The notes below the pieces were generated by a model. The model saw only the letters and a list, made by a program, of their open reading frames with translations, ran no database searches and had not been told where the DNA came from. Below, one piece after another: positions 42,715-51,953 of a DNA stretch of 64,000 bases. Position numbers and translations under genes: made by a program. The stretch comes from Candidatus Methanoperedens sp. BLZ2. GTDB lineage: Archaea; Halobacteriota; Methanosarcinia; Methanosarcinales; Methanoperedenaceae. The stretch spans positions 33,334 to 97,333 of the forward strand of contig NZ_NTMG01000041.1 of assembly GCF_002487355.1 (NCBI RefSeq), written 5' to 3'. Every line of letters begins with the position of its first letter. Within the stretch, counting starts at the first letter, position 1.

Positions 42715-43398
42715 TTACCAGCACGGTCCATTTCTCGAATCAGGACATATCGTGGATTTGGAGGTTATCGCAAATACATGATTGGCACCTTCCATCCGGG
42801 CGCCTGTCATGTTTGCGCCATCAAGATTGGCGAAATTAAGATTAGCGCCATCAAGAACCGCATTGTTCAGGTCTGAATATTCCAGACCTGCAAAATTAAG
42901 ATTTGCTCCTTTCAAACCTGCATTATTTAATTTTGCATATTTCAGATCTGCAAAATTCATATTTGCACCATTCAGGCTTGAATTACTAAAATTTGCATAT
43001 TGCATGCTTGCAAAATTCATATTGGCGCCATTTAATACTGAATTATTAAAGTCTGAATTATCAAGATCAGCAAAATCAAAATTATTATCCCCGGGATGGC
43101 TATTATTAAATATAGACCACTCCAGGTTATTTTCCACTGTATCTGGTGCAGGATATCCGTTCCAGGCCAAAAAAACGGTTGCGATGATCAATAAAATACT
43201 AAGAATTACCGCCAATACATACATAATACCGGATCCGGAACGCCTTGCAAGTATCTGTATGCCTGACAAAATGAGTATTACAGGCCAGTACTGCCATAAG
43301 CTGCCCCATATCTCCCATGGAAGTGATCCCAGGTTATTGAATAACAGGATAAATCCAATGGCCAGAAGAAGAAGTGGCCCCACATATCCCGGTTTCAT
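42715..43398 (-). CDS. LiaF-type membrane domain fused to pentapeptide repeats
   Basis: 227 residues. Residues 1-80 hold three membrane segments with the PWEIWGSLWQYWPVILI pattern of LiaF/LiaI (DUF5668) domains. From about 105 to 210 there are some 20 A/N-x-L/F-x-x pentapeptide repeats (LNGANMNFA, LKGANLNFA), which fold as a right-handed quadrilateral beta helix. The C-terminus has two Cys. The fusion is unusual and suggests an envelope sensor or scaffold. It starts 4 bases after the PspC gene, so the two are one operon. Confidence 0.8.
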   Translation of the reverse strand: MKPGYVGPLLLLAIGFILLFNNLGSLPWEIWGSLWQYWPVILILSGIQILARRSGSGIMYVLAVILSILLIIATVFLAWNGYPAPDTVENNLEWSIFNNSHPGDNNFDFADLDNSDFNNSVLNGANMNFASMQYANFSNSSLNGANMNFADLKYAKLNNAGLKGANLNFAGLEYSDLNNAVLDGANLNFANLDGANMTGARMEGANHVFAITSKSTICPDSRNGPCW

Positions 43399-43402
43399 AC
43401 TA

Positions 43403-43867
43403 TCAACTCCAGCGCTTTATCAGCAACCACACTCCAACAAAAATAATAATAACTGGCCAGAGAAGGTCTTTATCTATCCACGGTATCAAATGAAGGTTTT
43501 CAAGAAGGAAAAAGATACCCAGCAAAATAAGGATAATACCGAACCATCCTGCACGTTTTGAATGTTTTTCTTCGGTTCTCTTTGAAAAAGCATGCCCCAA
43601 TCCTTCGCCTGCTTCTTTTACCCGTTCACCTATTTCCTGTACATTCTCCTGGATCGTTTCTTTTTGCGGCTGGCCGGCTTGATCAGCTGTTGGCATTATT
43701 ATGACTAATATTATGTATAGCAGCAAACCGATGCCATTTAAAAATACAAGCACGATGAAGACAAGCCTGACAATGACTGAATCAATCCCGAAATACTCGG
43801 CAATGCCGCCGCATACACCATCAATGACCTTGTCGGTTTTACTTTTTGTAATGCGTTCCCCTGACAT
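43403..43867 (-). CDS. PspC-domain membrane protein with LiaI/LiaF-like C-terminus
   Basis: 154 residues: PspC domain at 1-60 (KVIDGVCGGIAEYFGID, then a membrane helix), a charged amphipathic region at 70-105, and two further hydrophobic segments at 106-150 with the WPVIIIFVGVWLL pattern of LiaI/LiaF. PspC proteins sense membrane stress. GGAGG lies just before the ATG. Probably works with the pentapeptide-repeat protein encoded 4 bases downstream. Confidence 0.85.
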   Translation of the reverse strand: MSGERITKSKTDKVIDGVCGGIAEYFGIDSVIVRLVFIVLVFLNGIGLLLYIILVIIMPTADQAGQPQKETIQENVQEIGERVKEAGEGLGHAFSKRTEEKHSKRAGWFGIILILLGIFFLLENLHLIPWIDKDLLWPVIIIFVGVWLLIKRWS

Positions 43868-43927
43868 ATTAATGATACCTCCTTAATAGTTAAACAACAA
43901 TAATATCTTCATTCAAGATAAAAGCTT

Positions 43928-44503
43928 TCACACAACGATCTTTTTCATCAACCATGCCATATTTTCTCCAAGATTCTTCATGGTCCGGATTCCTTCTTCA
44001 TCTGTTTGGACATCTCCGATCTGTCTTCCAAGACCCATGTTCCAGTAACTTGAACCAGGAACGATCATCTGGCTTATATGGAAGAAATGATTGATCGAGT
44101 CAAATCCATGGATTGCGCCGCCTCTTCGTACAGCTATCACAGCCGCACCAACCTTGCGTTTGAACATTGAGCCATTTGCTAATGCCGTCATTCCCGATCT
44201 CTCTATCAGGGCTTTCATTTCCGCGGTTATATCGGCAAAATAAATTGGTGAACCTAATATTATTCCGTCAGCTTCTACCATCTTATCGATGCAATCATTT
44301 ACAATATCGCTCTTAACAGCACAATGCCCATCTTTTTTGTCAAAACATTTATAACAGGCCGTACATCCCTGTATTTTCTCTCCAGAAAGCTCTATTAGTT
44401 CTGTTTCTATCCCAACTTTCTCCAATTCACTCAACACATATTTTATAAGAATTGCAGTATTCCCTTGCTTCCTTGCGCTTCCATTAATTGCCACTACTCT
44501 CAT
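43928..44503 (-). CDS. NADPH-dependent FMN reductase-like iron-sulfur flavoprotein
   Basis: 191 residues with the flavodoxin-like start AINGSARKQGNTA, GSPIYFADITAEMKALIER, and a compact Cys motif CTACYKCFDKKDGHC (C-x2-C-x2-C-x7-C), which holds a [4Fe-4S] cluster in the Isf family of methanoarchaea. Isf proteins receive electrons from ferredoxin and can reduce O2 or peroxide. Monocistronic. Confidence 0.86.
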   Translation of the reverse strand: MRVVAINGSARKQGNTAILIKYVLSELEKVGIETELIELSGEKIQGCTACYKCFDKKDGHCAVKSDIVNDCIDKMVEADGIILGSPIYFADITAEMKALIERSGMTALANGSMFKRKVGAAVIAVRRGGAIHGFDSINHFFHISQMIVPGSSYWNMGLGRQIGDVQTDEEGIRTMKNLGENMAWLMKKIVV

Positions 44504-44583
44504 TTTATCTTTTCCTTCTCCTTTTCTTTTTCCTGTACTCTGATTTTCACAATTTTGCCCTGTTTCACTTCACTTTCACACAC

Positions 44584-45951
44584 TTATCGAACCACTGATC
44601 TGGATTCTTCATGATGATCTTGATCTCCCAATTTCGTTTCAAGCTCTGCTATCCTCTTTTTAAGTTCACTCATCTTGAGTTCGCGCCCCACAAAGAGCCG
44701 GTTAATGCGCTCAACCTCTGCTGTTTTCTTTTCCAGTTCCGCAGTTCGCTCCTTTACCATATCCTCAAGATGTTCGTGGTATTTCTTAAGTTCCTCTTCC
44801 ACTTTTTTCCTCCCGGTCAGATCAAGGCCGAAAGTCCAGTTCTGTTCCCCCGTCGAAATGAAACTCCAGGAGATATATTTCTTTGAACCATCTTTGCAGG
44901 TGACGATAACTTCCATCGGCTCTATTTCTGATTTTGTTTCGATCGCCTGCCTGACCTTAGTTCGCCATTCTTCTTCGATCCTTGCGCGGTATTTTTCGTC
45001 AGGATAAGCCACAGGCCACCATTTTTCCGCTGTTGGAATATCTTCTAATGTATAACCAAATAATTTAGTGAACGTGGGGTTTATGTATTCGGTTTTTTGC
45101 TCTATTCCAGCTGACATGTATATAGCCAGCGGTGATGTTTCAGCCATAGCCCTGAACTTTTTCTCGCTCTCGCGCAGCATTTCCTCCCCGCGCTGGATAT
45201 CGGTGATATCCCTTCCTGTAGATAGTGCTCCGGTTACATTTCCATTTGAATCTTTGAGAACACGGCACCACCATGCTAAAAGACGCCGTTCGCCATCTTT
45301 TCGTCTCTGCCAGCTCCCAACATAAATAACATCTTCTCTTCCCGCAAATAAAGGCTGCACTATGTTGTAAGTTTTTTGTTCGCCTTCAAAATAGAAAGCA
45401 GCTTCTTTTCCGATAACATCACCACCAAAGAATTCGAAACCAGCTTTGTTTGCCCATGTGTATATTTTGTTGATATCAACTTCCATAATAATATCTGGAA
45501 CCGCAGATAGTATTGCTTCATAACGTAAAGATAAAGACCGCAGTGCCTCTTCGGCAATTTTCCGTTTTAGCCTTCCTTCTGCCTCTTCAAGTTCCCGCTC
45601 GATAGCAGGATTCAGGCGCCTCAGATCGTCCTTCCTGATATAATCCTGTGCCCCTGCTTTCATGGCATCAACGGCTATATCTTCCCCAATCCTGCCTGAA
45701 ACGAGGATAAAAGGCACGTCGATCTCTTTTTTTTTCAATAATTTCAAAGCGGAAAGTCCGCTAAATCGAGGCATAACATAATCAGATATGATGATATCCC
45801 ATTTTTTTGAATCAAGAGCTGCGCTCATAGCATCAGCAGTATCAACACGTTCATATTCCGGTTGATAACCGCCCCGCTTTAATTCTCTTATCAGAAGCAG
45901 AACATCGTCCTTTGAATCCTCGACTACCAGAACCCGAAGTTGTTTGCTCAT
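44584..45951 (-). CDS. Receiver-PAS-PAS signalling protein without kinase domain
   Basis: 455 residues. Receiver domain at 1-125 (Glu10-Asp11, phosphoacceptor Asp57 in SDYVMP; the usual Lys appears in YIRKDD), then two PAS domains (about 140-250 and 260-385), and a C-terminal coiled coil rich in Glu/Lys (385-450). No histidine-kinase HisKA or HATPase domain and no DNA-binding domain is present, so output must be through the coiled coil or partner proteins. Such REC-PAS proteins are frequent in Methanosarcinales. TATATATTTAGG near 46030 is the likely promoter. Confidence 0.85.
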   Translation of the reverse strand: MSKQLRVLVVEDSKDDVLLLIRELKRGGYQPEYERVDTADAMSAALDSKKWDIIISDYVMPRFSGLSALKLLKKKEIDVPFILVSGRIGEDIAVDAMKAGAQDYIRKDDLRRLNPAIERELEEAEGRLKRKIAEEALRSLSLRYEAILSAVPDIIMEVDINKIYTWANKAGFEFFGGDVIGKEAAFYFEGEQKTYNIVQPLFAGREDVIYVGSWQRRKDGERRLLAWWCRVLKDSNGNVTGALSTGRDITDIQRGEEMLRESEKKFRAMAETSPLAIYMSAGIEQKTEYINPTFTKLFGYTLEDIPTAEKWWPVAYPDEKYRARIEEEWRTKVRQAIETKSEIEPMEVIVTCKDGSKKYISWSFISTGEQNWTFGLDLTGRKKVEEELKKYHEHLEDMVKERTAELEKKTAEVERINRLFVGRELKMSELKKRIAELETKLGDQDHHEESRSVVR

Positions 45952-46233
45952 ATTTTATCTTTTCAGGTCAAGAAATGTCATGGCAGGCAGATATTCAACT
46001 TCGTGTCCGGCAAATTTGCCCGTCCTAAATATATAATCCAGCCTGTCTTCCACCAGAAGTATTTTTTATTCAAGTCCAGTTCCTCCAGTTTGAACATATT
46101 TTTCCTCATATACATAATAATCACTTTTTTTTATATAAGGATAATTAACTTTAAATAAATTCTCCTTTGGTCTTTCATCTCAATAATATTAAAATGATGC
46201 TTTTATCGGAGAAGTCGGACAATTTGAAGTTAT

Positions 46234-47682
46234 TTAACGATATGAATTTAAATTATTTATTTCCTTTATCAAAGGATGTCCAGGCAGACTATCCAGCAGG
46301 ATCGTAAATTCAGAATCCGGGTTTAATTCGATCAAATGAAGCGTATTTTGAAGGGCAACAGTCAGTGATTCATGATCCGGTTCATCAACTATTTCTGCAT
46401 TGAAAGGAAATGTTTCCTTGAGTTCTAATGGATATGGGCCAAACGGGGGCTTGAAATCAAACACCCGGTCAAATTCATCCTCATTTTCAAGTCTTTTATT
46501 CCTGATAAGAACCTTTCCATCAATATTCAAATTTTTGAGTTTATTCCTGTGCCTTAAAACTTCCGGCCTCAGGGATGATTCCGGTCCACTGTAAAAGAAA
46601 GTTGACCTTGATAATGGCTGGATTGTTTCGATCCATCCTGAATGCCGTGATAGCGCCCTCTTCAGTCCGGATAATAATTGAGGATGCGCCCTGCATCGAT
46701 TTTCCACAAGTTCCCACAGGCTTCCTTCCTGTATTGCCTGTTTTACAACCCGTATTTCCTCAAAGGTAACATAAAGATTATGGCGCGCCAGCAGCTCTTC
46801 ACGCTTTTCGCTTTCAAACAATTCCCGGGCACTTAGCGAACTGCATATCGGGCAGGAACAGGGCAGGTACTGGAGATTTTCAATATGATACGTGCCCCGC
46901 GTTGTCATGTATCTTCCATCCTTGGCGTACAGGGCATAAGATGCGGAATCAAAAAGATCACAGCCTAAAGCCACGGCAAGAGAAAACATCATTGGATGCC
47001 CGGCCCCGAAAAGATGCACAGGAGCTGCCGGTGACAGGCCTTTTTTAGAGGCAACAATAACATCTACAAGTTCAGAAAATCTGTATGATTCCATAAGAGG
47101 TACAACCGCTCCAAGAGGATAAACATCAAAATCAAGCAAGCTTAACTCGCGCGCACATTTCTCCCTGAGGTCAGCAAAATTAGAACCCTGGATAGGCGCA
47201 GCAAGAAGCATGTCTTTTCTTGATCCCAGAGCTTCTTTTTCCCGGGCTATTGTTTGTTCAAGTTCGGACTCGGCGCGCATTCGTGAAACATCAGGAGGTG
47301 TAGGAATATCAAGAGGTACTCCGATATCTGAGCCGATATTTTGCTGGAATTCAACTATCTGTTTATTATTTACTTCCACTTCCCCGTATATCGATAACTG
47401 GTATGAGCCTGAGTCTGTCATTATCGGGCCATCAAATCCGATAAGCGAATGTAAGCCTTCCTTCAGGGCGCGTTCCCTCAGGTCGGGCCTCCGGTAGATT
47501 ATATATGAGTTTGTTATGATGATCTGGGCGCCGAATTTTCGAAGTTCTGATGGCTTGATCGTCTGGATATTGGGATTAACAACAGGCATGATCGTGGGTG
47601 TCTCGATGATCCCATGACGGGTTTCCAGCCGTCCGATACGACCGGCACAGTCCTTCTGGAGAATTTCGAAGATTGGAGGCAT
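46234..47682 (-). CDS. tgtA: tRNA-guanine(15) transglycosylase (archaeosine), TgtA
   Basis: 482 residues. MTDSGSYQLSIYG carries the catalytic Asp90, LFGAGHPMM and CDLFDSASYALYAKDGRYMT carry the substrate and nucleophile regions, and PCSCPIC gives the zinc site. It swaps guanine-15 for preQ0 in the D-loop of tRNA, the first committed step to archaeosine. The C-terminal extension lacks a visible PUA domain (full-length enzymes have one), so the PUA part may be encoded separately, as in many methanogens. ATG 47682 lies about 25 bases from the promoter repeats, suggesting a leaderless mRNA. Confidence 0.93.
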   Translation of the reverse strand: MPPIFEILQKDCAGRIGRLETRHGIIETPTIMPVVNPNIQTIKPSELRKFGAQIIITNSYIIYRRPDLRERALKEGLHSLIGFDGPIMTDSGSYQLSIYGEVEVNNKQIVEFQQNIGSDIGVPLDIPTPPDVSRMRAESELEQTIAREKEALGSRKDMLLAAPIQGSNFADLREKCARELSLLDFDVYPLGAVVPLMESYRFSELVDVIVASKKGLSPAAPVHLFGAGHPMMFSLAVALGCDLFDSASYALYAKDGRYMTTRGTYHIENLQYLPCSCPICSSLSARELFESEKREELLARHNLYVTFEEIRVVKQAIQEGSLWELVENRCRAHPQLLSGLKRALSRHSGWIETIQPLSRSTFFYSGPESSLRPEVLRHRNKLKNLNIDGKVLIRNKRLENEDEFDRVFDFKPPFGPYPLELKETFPFNAEIVDEPDHESLTVALQNTLHLIELNPDSEFTILLDSLPGHPLIKEINNLNSYR

Positions 47683-47702
47683 TATAGCCTGATATTGGAA
47701 TG

Positions 47703-47744
47703 AGAAGTATATTAGGATGAGGTAGAAGTATATCAGGATGAGGT
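47703..47744 (-). repeat. Tandem 21-bp repeat containing TATA-like boxes
   Basis: AGAAGTATATTAGGATGAGGT (read in two halves: AGAAGTATATTA, GGATGAGGT) occurs twice in direct succession at 47703-47723 and 47724-47744 with one mismatch. On the minus strand each unit reads ATATACTTCT, a TATA-like element; the nearer unit is at the right distance for tgtA at 47682. A duplicated promoter element. Confidence 0.55.
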
Positions 47745-47771
47745 CTTAAATTCTAAATTTTTTCCCAAACA

Positions 47772-48344
47772 TCAGGAAATATATGGGGCCAGGTCAAAAT
47801 TATATTCATTTTCTTTCCCGTTTGCCTTTACCCCTATGTACATTACCGGACCATCATTTTTACTTACTACTGGAAAACATATTCCTGTTTTTTTATTGGC
47901 ATTTGGGAAAAGCTTGAAGAAATTTTCAGTATCGCATTGACTATTCAATTGTTTTGTATTATATAACCCGCCATATTTATCAAGTTGCTTTCCATCTTTT
48001 GTAACAATAGTCCGTCCTGTGATTTCAAAAGTTACACTGTCATTCTGATTATTCTTAATATCGAGATTAACGAGTGTGCAAGGCGATTTAGCATCAAGGG
48101 AAATATCAAAACAATCTTTCAGTATCCTTGTCTCGCTAAGGTTGATCTCATAGTTTGGTGGTTTGAAGTTTTTATCCATAAAATCGTTATAAACTCTAAT
48201 GATTTCCAGATAGGCGTCATTGTATAATTTTATAATTTTTTCCACATAACCATTAATACCGGATTTTTCATCGACTGAACCAATACTTCCTGAACTGATC
48301 ACTAATAAGATAGAAATAAAGAGAATAATGTGAAGTGATTTCAT
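47772..48344 (-). CDS. Secreted protein of unknown function
   Basis: 190 residues with a clear signal peptide (about 1-23), a helical stretch with Tyr residues at 30-60 and a beta-rich domain (TFEITGRTIVTKDGKQLDKYGG, split here at a natural break) similar in style to DUF4352-like extracellular domains. Three Cys could form a disulfide. Its start overlaps the previous gene's stop by one base (TAATG), so the two are co-translated. Not recognised further. Confidence 0.65.
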   Translation of the reverse strand: MKSLHIILFISILLVISSGSIGSVDEKSGINGYVEKIIKLYNDAYLEIIRVYNDFMDKNFKPPNYEINLSETRILKDCFDISLDAKSPCTLVNLDIKNNQNDSVTFEITGRTIVTKDGKQLDKYGGLYNTKQLNSQCDTENFFKLFPNANKKTGICFPVVSKNDGPVMYIGVKANGKENEYNFDLAPYIS

Positions 48345-49042
48345 TATTTCACCGGCTTTTCATCTTCCCCGGGAGCTTCCTTCTGGATAACTTTTTCTTC
48401 TTCTTTTTCTTCTTTTTTTAAGGACTTCTTTTTTGGCTTGATTTTTTTTATTTCTTTTTCCCCGACCGATGGTTTAACCGATGAAACTATTGATTTCTTA
48501 ATCGTCGAATCTGATTTCTTCGTGGCAATTTTTTTTCGTCTCTTTTTTCCTTCTTCGATCCCTATCAACGTGTCTTCAAGCTTAAGCCCCGAAACATCTT
48601 CCATCATTGCTACTGTTACATTAATGTCTTCTGCTGCATGGGATTCTGTGATACCTGGTTTTGTTTTCGGAATTTCATCTATCCCCTCCTGGGTATCATT
48701 TTTTATATCGTGTATTTTATTATCCGGGTCAGGAAAGGTTTTTAAATCTCTTTTTTGCCTTCGGATTTTCTCTTCTATACTGATTGTTTCCGCATCCGGT
48801 TCTGCTATAACAATATCTGTCACGGGTTTCATCAGGTCCTTGATCTGGTGAATATCTACGTTATTCGTCTGGGTTTCAAACTTGAATTCCGGGGTTATAT
48901 CAACGATATCCTTATATTCAATATTTTTTTGTTCCTGATGCTGCTTTTTTTCATGTGATCTCCTGAGCAATACAAATTGATAAATCGCAATAATAAAAAG
49001 AAAAACAATAATGGTAAAAAGCGCGATTTCATCTGTACTCAT
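48344..49042 (-). CDS. Membrane-anchored, highly charged protein
   Basis: 232 residues: one N-terminal membrane helix (about 7-26), then a low-complexity Glu/Lys/Asp/Ile tail that ends in Lys- and Glu-rich runs. Predicted to be mostly disordered in the cytoplasm. No domain is recognised. It is co-transcribed with the secreted protein that follows, so the pair may form a surface unit. Confidence 0.6.
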   Translation of the reverse strand: MSTDEIALFTIIVFLFIIAIYQFVLLRRSHEKKQHQEQKNIEYKDIVDITPEFKFETQTNNVDIHQIKDLMKPVTDIVIAEPDAETISIEEKIRRQKRDLKTFPDPDNKIHDIKNDTQEGIDEIPKTKPGITESHAAEDINVTVAMMEDVSGLKLEDTLIGIEEGKKRRKKIATKKSDSTIKKSIVSSVKPSVGEKEIKKIKPKKKSLKKEEKEEEKVIQKEAPGEDEKPVK

Positions 49043-49130
49043 GAGATCTCCATGATATATATGATTATAATAATGATATTTAATTCTTTTGATTAAAAAA
49101 ATATCATATGATCATACAATTATTATACAA

Positions 49131-50069
49131 TTATTTTAGCCCTTGATCCATATCTCCCAATCCCCAGCCCAGGTATTCCTTTATTATAAAATACGCCATT
49201 TCAGGAGGGATCGCCCCGACCTCCGTACATATAAGATCGATATATTCGCGAGGCGTTACATCAAAAGCAGGATTTTTCACAGATACGTTTGAGAATTCCC
49301 GTAATTTTTCATCTGCTATTACTTCAGAACTGTTTCGTTCTTCTATTTCAATAAGCTCACCCAATAATGATTTTGGGCTGAATTTATAGGTCTCGGCTGC
49401 AATTATCACGTTTTTCCTTGCTTCATGCGCAGCAAGGGCAAGCTGGGATGTGCCTATTTTATTTATAACTGAACCATTAGCCGTAACAGCATCTGCGCCC
49501 ATCACCACAAGGTCAACTTCCTTCATAAAATAGCGAACGGCAGAGTCTACTATTAATGATGTTTTTATCCCGGTTTCATCAAGCTGCCTGATGGTCAGAT
49601 GTCCCTGCCATCTTGGGCGGGATTCCGTAGCTATAACAGAGATATTTTTCCCACCCTTATGCGCGGCAGCCATTATTGAAATTGCGGCACTGGAGTTGCA
49701 GTGCGTCATTATCGTGTCGCCATCCCGGATCCTGTGTGCGCCGATTTCGCCAATTTTTAGCACAGCGCTTTCTGAATTCAGAATGAATCCATCTGCAAGT
49801 TCCTTGATATTTGCTTTTGCTTCATCGATGCTATCGCCTTTATATCTCATCACAGCACGAACCGCATTTGGCAGTGATACTGCTGTGGGGCGCGTACTGA
49901 TAAGAAGCCGGGCAGCCTCAATCATCTTATTATTGAATTCTTCAAGCTTCCCTATTCCAATGCGCTGGCTATAATCGCGAAGTCCGGCTGCCGCTGCTCG
50001 TGCGATCCTTCCCGCGCCCCTTATCTCCATATTCTTTATCTTTTGTGCTGTTTCTGAAAGCTGTTTCAT
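49131..50069 (-). CDS. Ribose-1,5-bisphosphate isomerase
   Basis: 312 residues of the eIF2B-like isomerase family: MEIRGAGRIARAAA, HCNSSAAISIM, TESRPRWQG, VMGADAVTANGSVINKIGT and the AAETYKFSP stretch. It turns ribose-1,5-bisphosphate into ribulose-1,5-bisphosphate for archaeal type III RuBisCO in nucleotide salvage. ATGA overlap with cbiP. A methylthioribose-1-phosphate isomerase or eIF2B subunit would be the alternatives, but the N-terminal pattern favours the R15P type. Confidence 0.86.
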   Translation of the reverse strand: MKQLSETAQKIKNMEIRGAGRIARAAAAGLRDYSQRIGIGKLEEFNNKMIEAARLLISTRPTAVSLPNAVRAVMRYKGDSIDEAKANIKELADGFILNSESAVLKIGEIGAHRIRDGDTIMTHCNSSAAISIMAAAHKGGKNISVIATESRPRWQGHLTIRQLDETGIKTSLIVDSAVRYFMKEVDLVVMGADAVTANGSVINKIGTSQLALAAHEARKNVIIAAETYKFSPKSLLGELIEIEERNSSEVIADEKLREFSNVSVKNPAFDVTPREYIDLICTEVGAIPPEMAYFIIKEYLGWGLGDMDQGLK

Positions 50070-51523
50070 TGTTCCTCCAGCATCCGGTAAATCGAATCCA
50101 TATCCACATGGGATGTAATGAATCCTGCAAGTTCCTCAATACCATCGCCCTGGATTTTATCTTCATATATCAATCCTTTTTGATTATATAAATAGCTAAG
50201 GAAAGAATTCCTGAAATTATTGTTCTCAAATAGCCCGTGAAGATATGTACCTATGACAATCCCGTTTTCACTCACGCTTCCGTCATCCCCGAATGCGTGC
50301 GCTTCTCCTTTTGTCTCGCCCATGTGGATCTCATATCCTGAAACCTTTTGGCCTTTTATTGCCCCAAGTATCCGTCCGTCTCCAGTAACGGGTTTTTCAA
50401 CCTGGCGTGTTTGTTTTTCGTATTTCTCAAATAACGTAGAAACATTAAGAAGCCCAAGTCCCTTTATTGAACATGCACCATTTGTCCCTTCTATACCGCT
50501 GTCGATTATTTCGTTTCCAAGCATCTGGTAACCCCCGCATATTCCGATCACCGGGATCCCTTTTTTTGCTTCGTCGATGATCTTTTGTCCCATTCCACTG
50601 GATAACAGGACTGACATGTCATCCATTGTGTTTTTTGTTCCAGGCAATATGATCGCATCTGATCCTGGGAGTTCTTCACCCGGTTCAACATATTCAATAT
50701 CTGCGCAATGTTCAAGAGGCTCAAAATCAGTAAAATTAGATATGTGGGGTAACCGTATCACTGCGATCTTGACCGGATTGCCATTACGGGTTTTGTCTTT
50801 AATGGAAACAGAATCCTCTGATGGTATATTCATATTAGTATAAGGAATTACACCCAGAACAGGGAGTCCGGTGATCTCTTCAAGCTGTTTTATTCCCGGC
50901 GTAAGTAGCTTTATATCTCCCCTGAATTTGTTTATTATAAGACCGGCAACAAGGGGTTTGATATCCGCAGGCAGCAATTGCAGGGTTCCGTAAATACTTG
51001 CAAAAACCCCGCCCCTCTCGATATCCCCGACCAGTATTATCGGAGGCTTAACAAGTCTTGCCATACCCGTGTTCACGATATCCCGATGATACAGGTTTAT
51101 TTCAGCGGCTCCTCCTGCTCCTTCTATTATTATTAATTCGTGCAGATCGCAAAGACGCTCAAAAGCCCCGGAAACAATTGACATAACATCATCTATCGAA
51201 TCATAATAATCCCCTGCTTCCTTATCAGCTACAGGCTTTCCAAGGATTATCACCTGTGACCTGTGATCACCTTTTGGCTTCAATAATACTGGATTCATGT
51301 CTGCTGTTGGTTCAACCCCTGCCGCTTTTGCCTGGATTGCCTGCGCTATCCCGATTTCGCTGCCATCGCACGTTACCCAGGAATTAAGGCTCATATTCTG
51401 CGCCTTAAATGGGGCAACTGAATATCTTTTTGAGAGGATACTGCACAGGGCGGTCACAAGTATGCTTTTTCCCACATGTGACCCTGTACCCACGACCATG
51501 AGGCTTTTTGTAATTTTTTTCAT
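50066..51523 (-). CDS. cbiP: Cobyric acid synthase CbiP/CobQ
   Basis: 485 residues. N-terminal dethiobiotin-synthetase-like domain (GTGSHVGKSILV, FKAQNMSLNS, EGAGGAAEINL) and C-terminal class I glutamine amidotransferase domain (GICGGYQMLG with the nucleophile Cys; TYLHGLFEN). It amidates four side chains of adenosylcobyrinic diamide in B12 synthesis, needed for methyltransferases in this lineage. It overlaps both neighbours by 4 bases. Confidence 0.95.
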   Translation of the reverse strand: MKKITKSLMVVGTGSHVGKSILVTALCSILSKRYSVAPFKAQNMSLNSWVTCDGSEIGIAQAIQAKAAGVEPTADMNPVLLKPKGDHRSQVIILGKPVADKEAGDYYDSIDDVMSIVSGAFERLCDLHELIIIEGAGGAAEINLYHRDIVNTGMARLVKPPIILVGDIERGGVFASIYGTLQLLPADIKPLVAGLIINKFRGDIKLLTPGIKQLEEITGLPVLGVIPYTNMNIPSEDSVSIKDKTRNGNPVKIAVIRLPHISNFTDFEPLEHCADIEYVEPGEELPGSDAIILPGTKNTMDDMSVLLSSGMGQKIIDEAKKGIPVIGICGGYQMLGNEIIDSGIEGTNGACSIKGLGLLNVSTLFEKYEKQTRQVEKPVTGDGRILGAIKGQKVSGYEIHMGETKGEAHAFGDDGSVSENGIVIGTYLHGLFENNNFRNSFLSYLYNQKGLIYEDKIQGDGIEELAGFITSHVDMDSIYRMLEEQ

Positions 51524-51927
51524 TCATTTTCCTTTCCAAATATTCTGTTTCGGTAAGCCGCCCAGACACCTGCTGCCAATACAAAAACCAGGGAACCAGT
51601 CCCTACGCTGTCTGATATATACCCATAGCCGGTCTTCCAGTTCTCGCTGTAACTGCTAAAACCATAATCAAATATCCATAATAATTGATTTGTCTTACTC
51701 ATTTCAATGCTTGCATCGATAAATGCCATTTGATTGTATACCGGATAAAAAAGTATTGCAGGAATAAAAATATTATGTAAAAGCGCCCTGTGTTCAGTCG
51801 CAAAAGTGTCAATATCAGGCAAAACTGCAAGTGGTAACAGCAAAAGGATATATTTGTAATCCTTTTTCCTGCCCACCATTATAAGGGCAAGAAAAGGAAC
51901 GATTAAATGTATAGCCCAATTTGGCAT
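51520..51927 (-). CDS. DUF457/YdjM-like membrane protein
   Basis: 135 residues, three to four membrane segments. MPNWAIHLIVPFLAL and LPDIDTFATEHRALLHNIF supply the His/Asp/His pattern of DUF457 metal-dependent membrane hydrolases related to YdjM. The C-terminal end is basic. First gene of an overlapping set with cbiP and the isomerase gene; the biological link is not evident. Confidence 0.72.
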   Translation of the reverse strand: MPNWAIHLIVPFLALIMVGRKKDYKYILLLLPLAVLPDIDTFATEHRALLHNIFIPAILFYPVYNQMAFIDASIEMSKTNQLLWIFDYGFSSYSENWKTGYGYISDSVGTGSLVFVLAAGVWAAYRNRIFGKENE

Positions 51928-51953
51928 TTTAGAATTATTTCTTCCTTATCTGT

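Noticed and set aside
50066..51523. Cobalamin riboswitch before cbiP
   Set aside because: cbiP overlaps its upstream gene by 4 bases, so there is no leader, and no B12-box sequence was seen.
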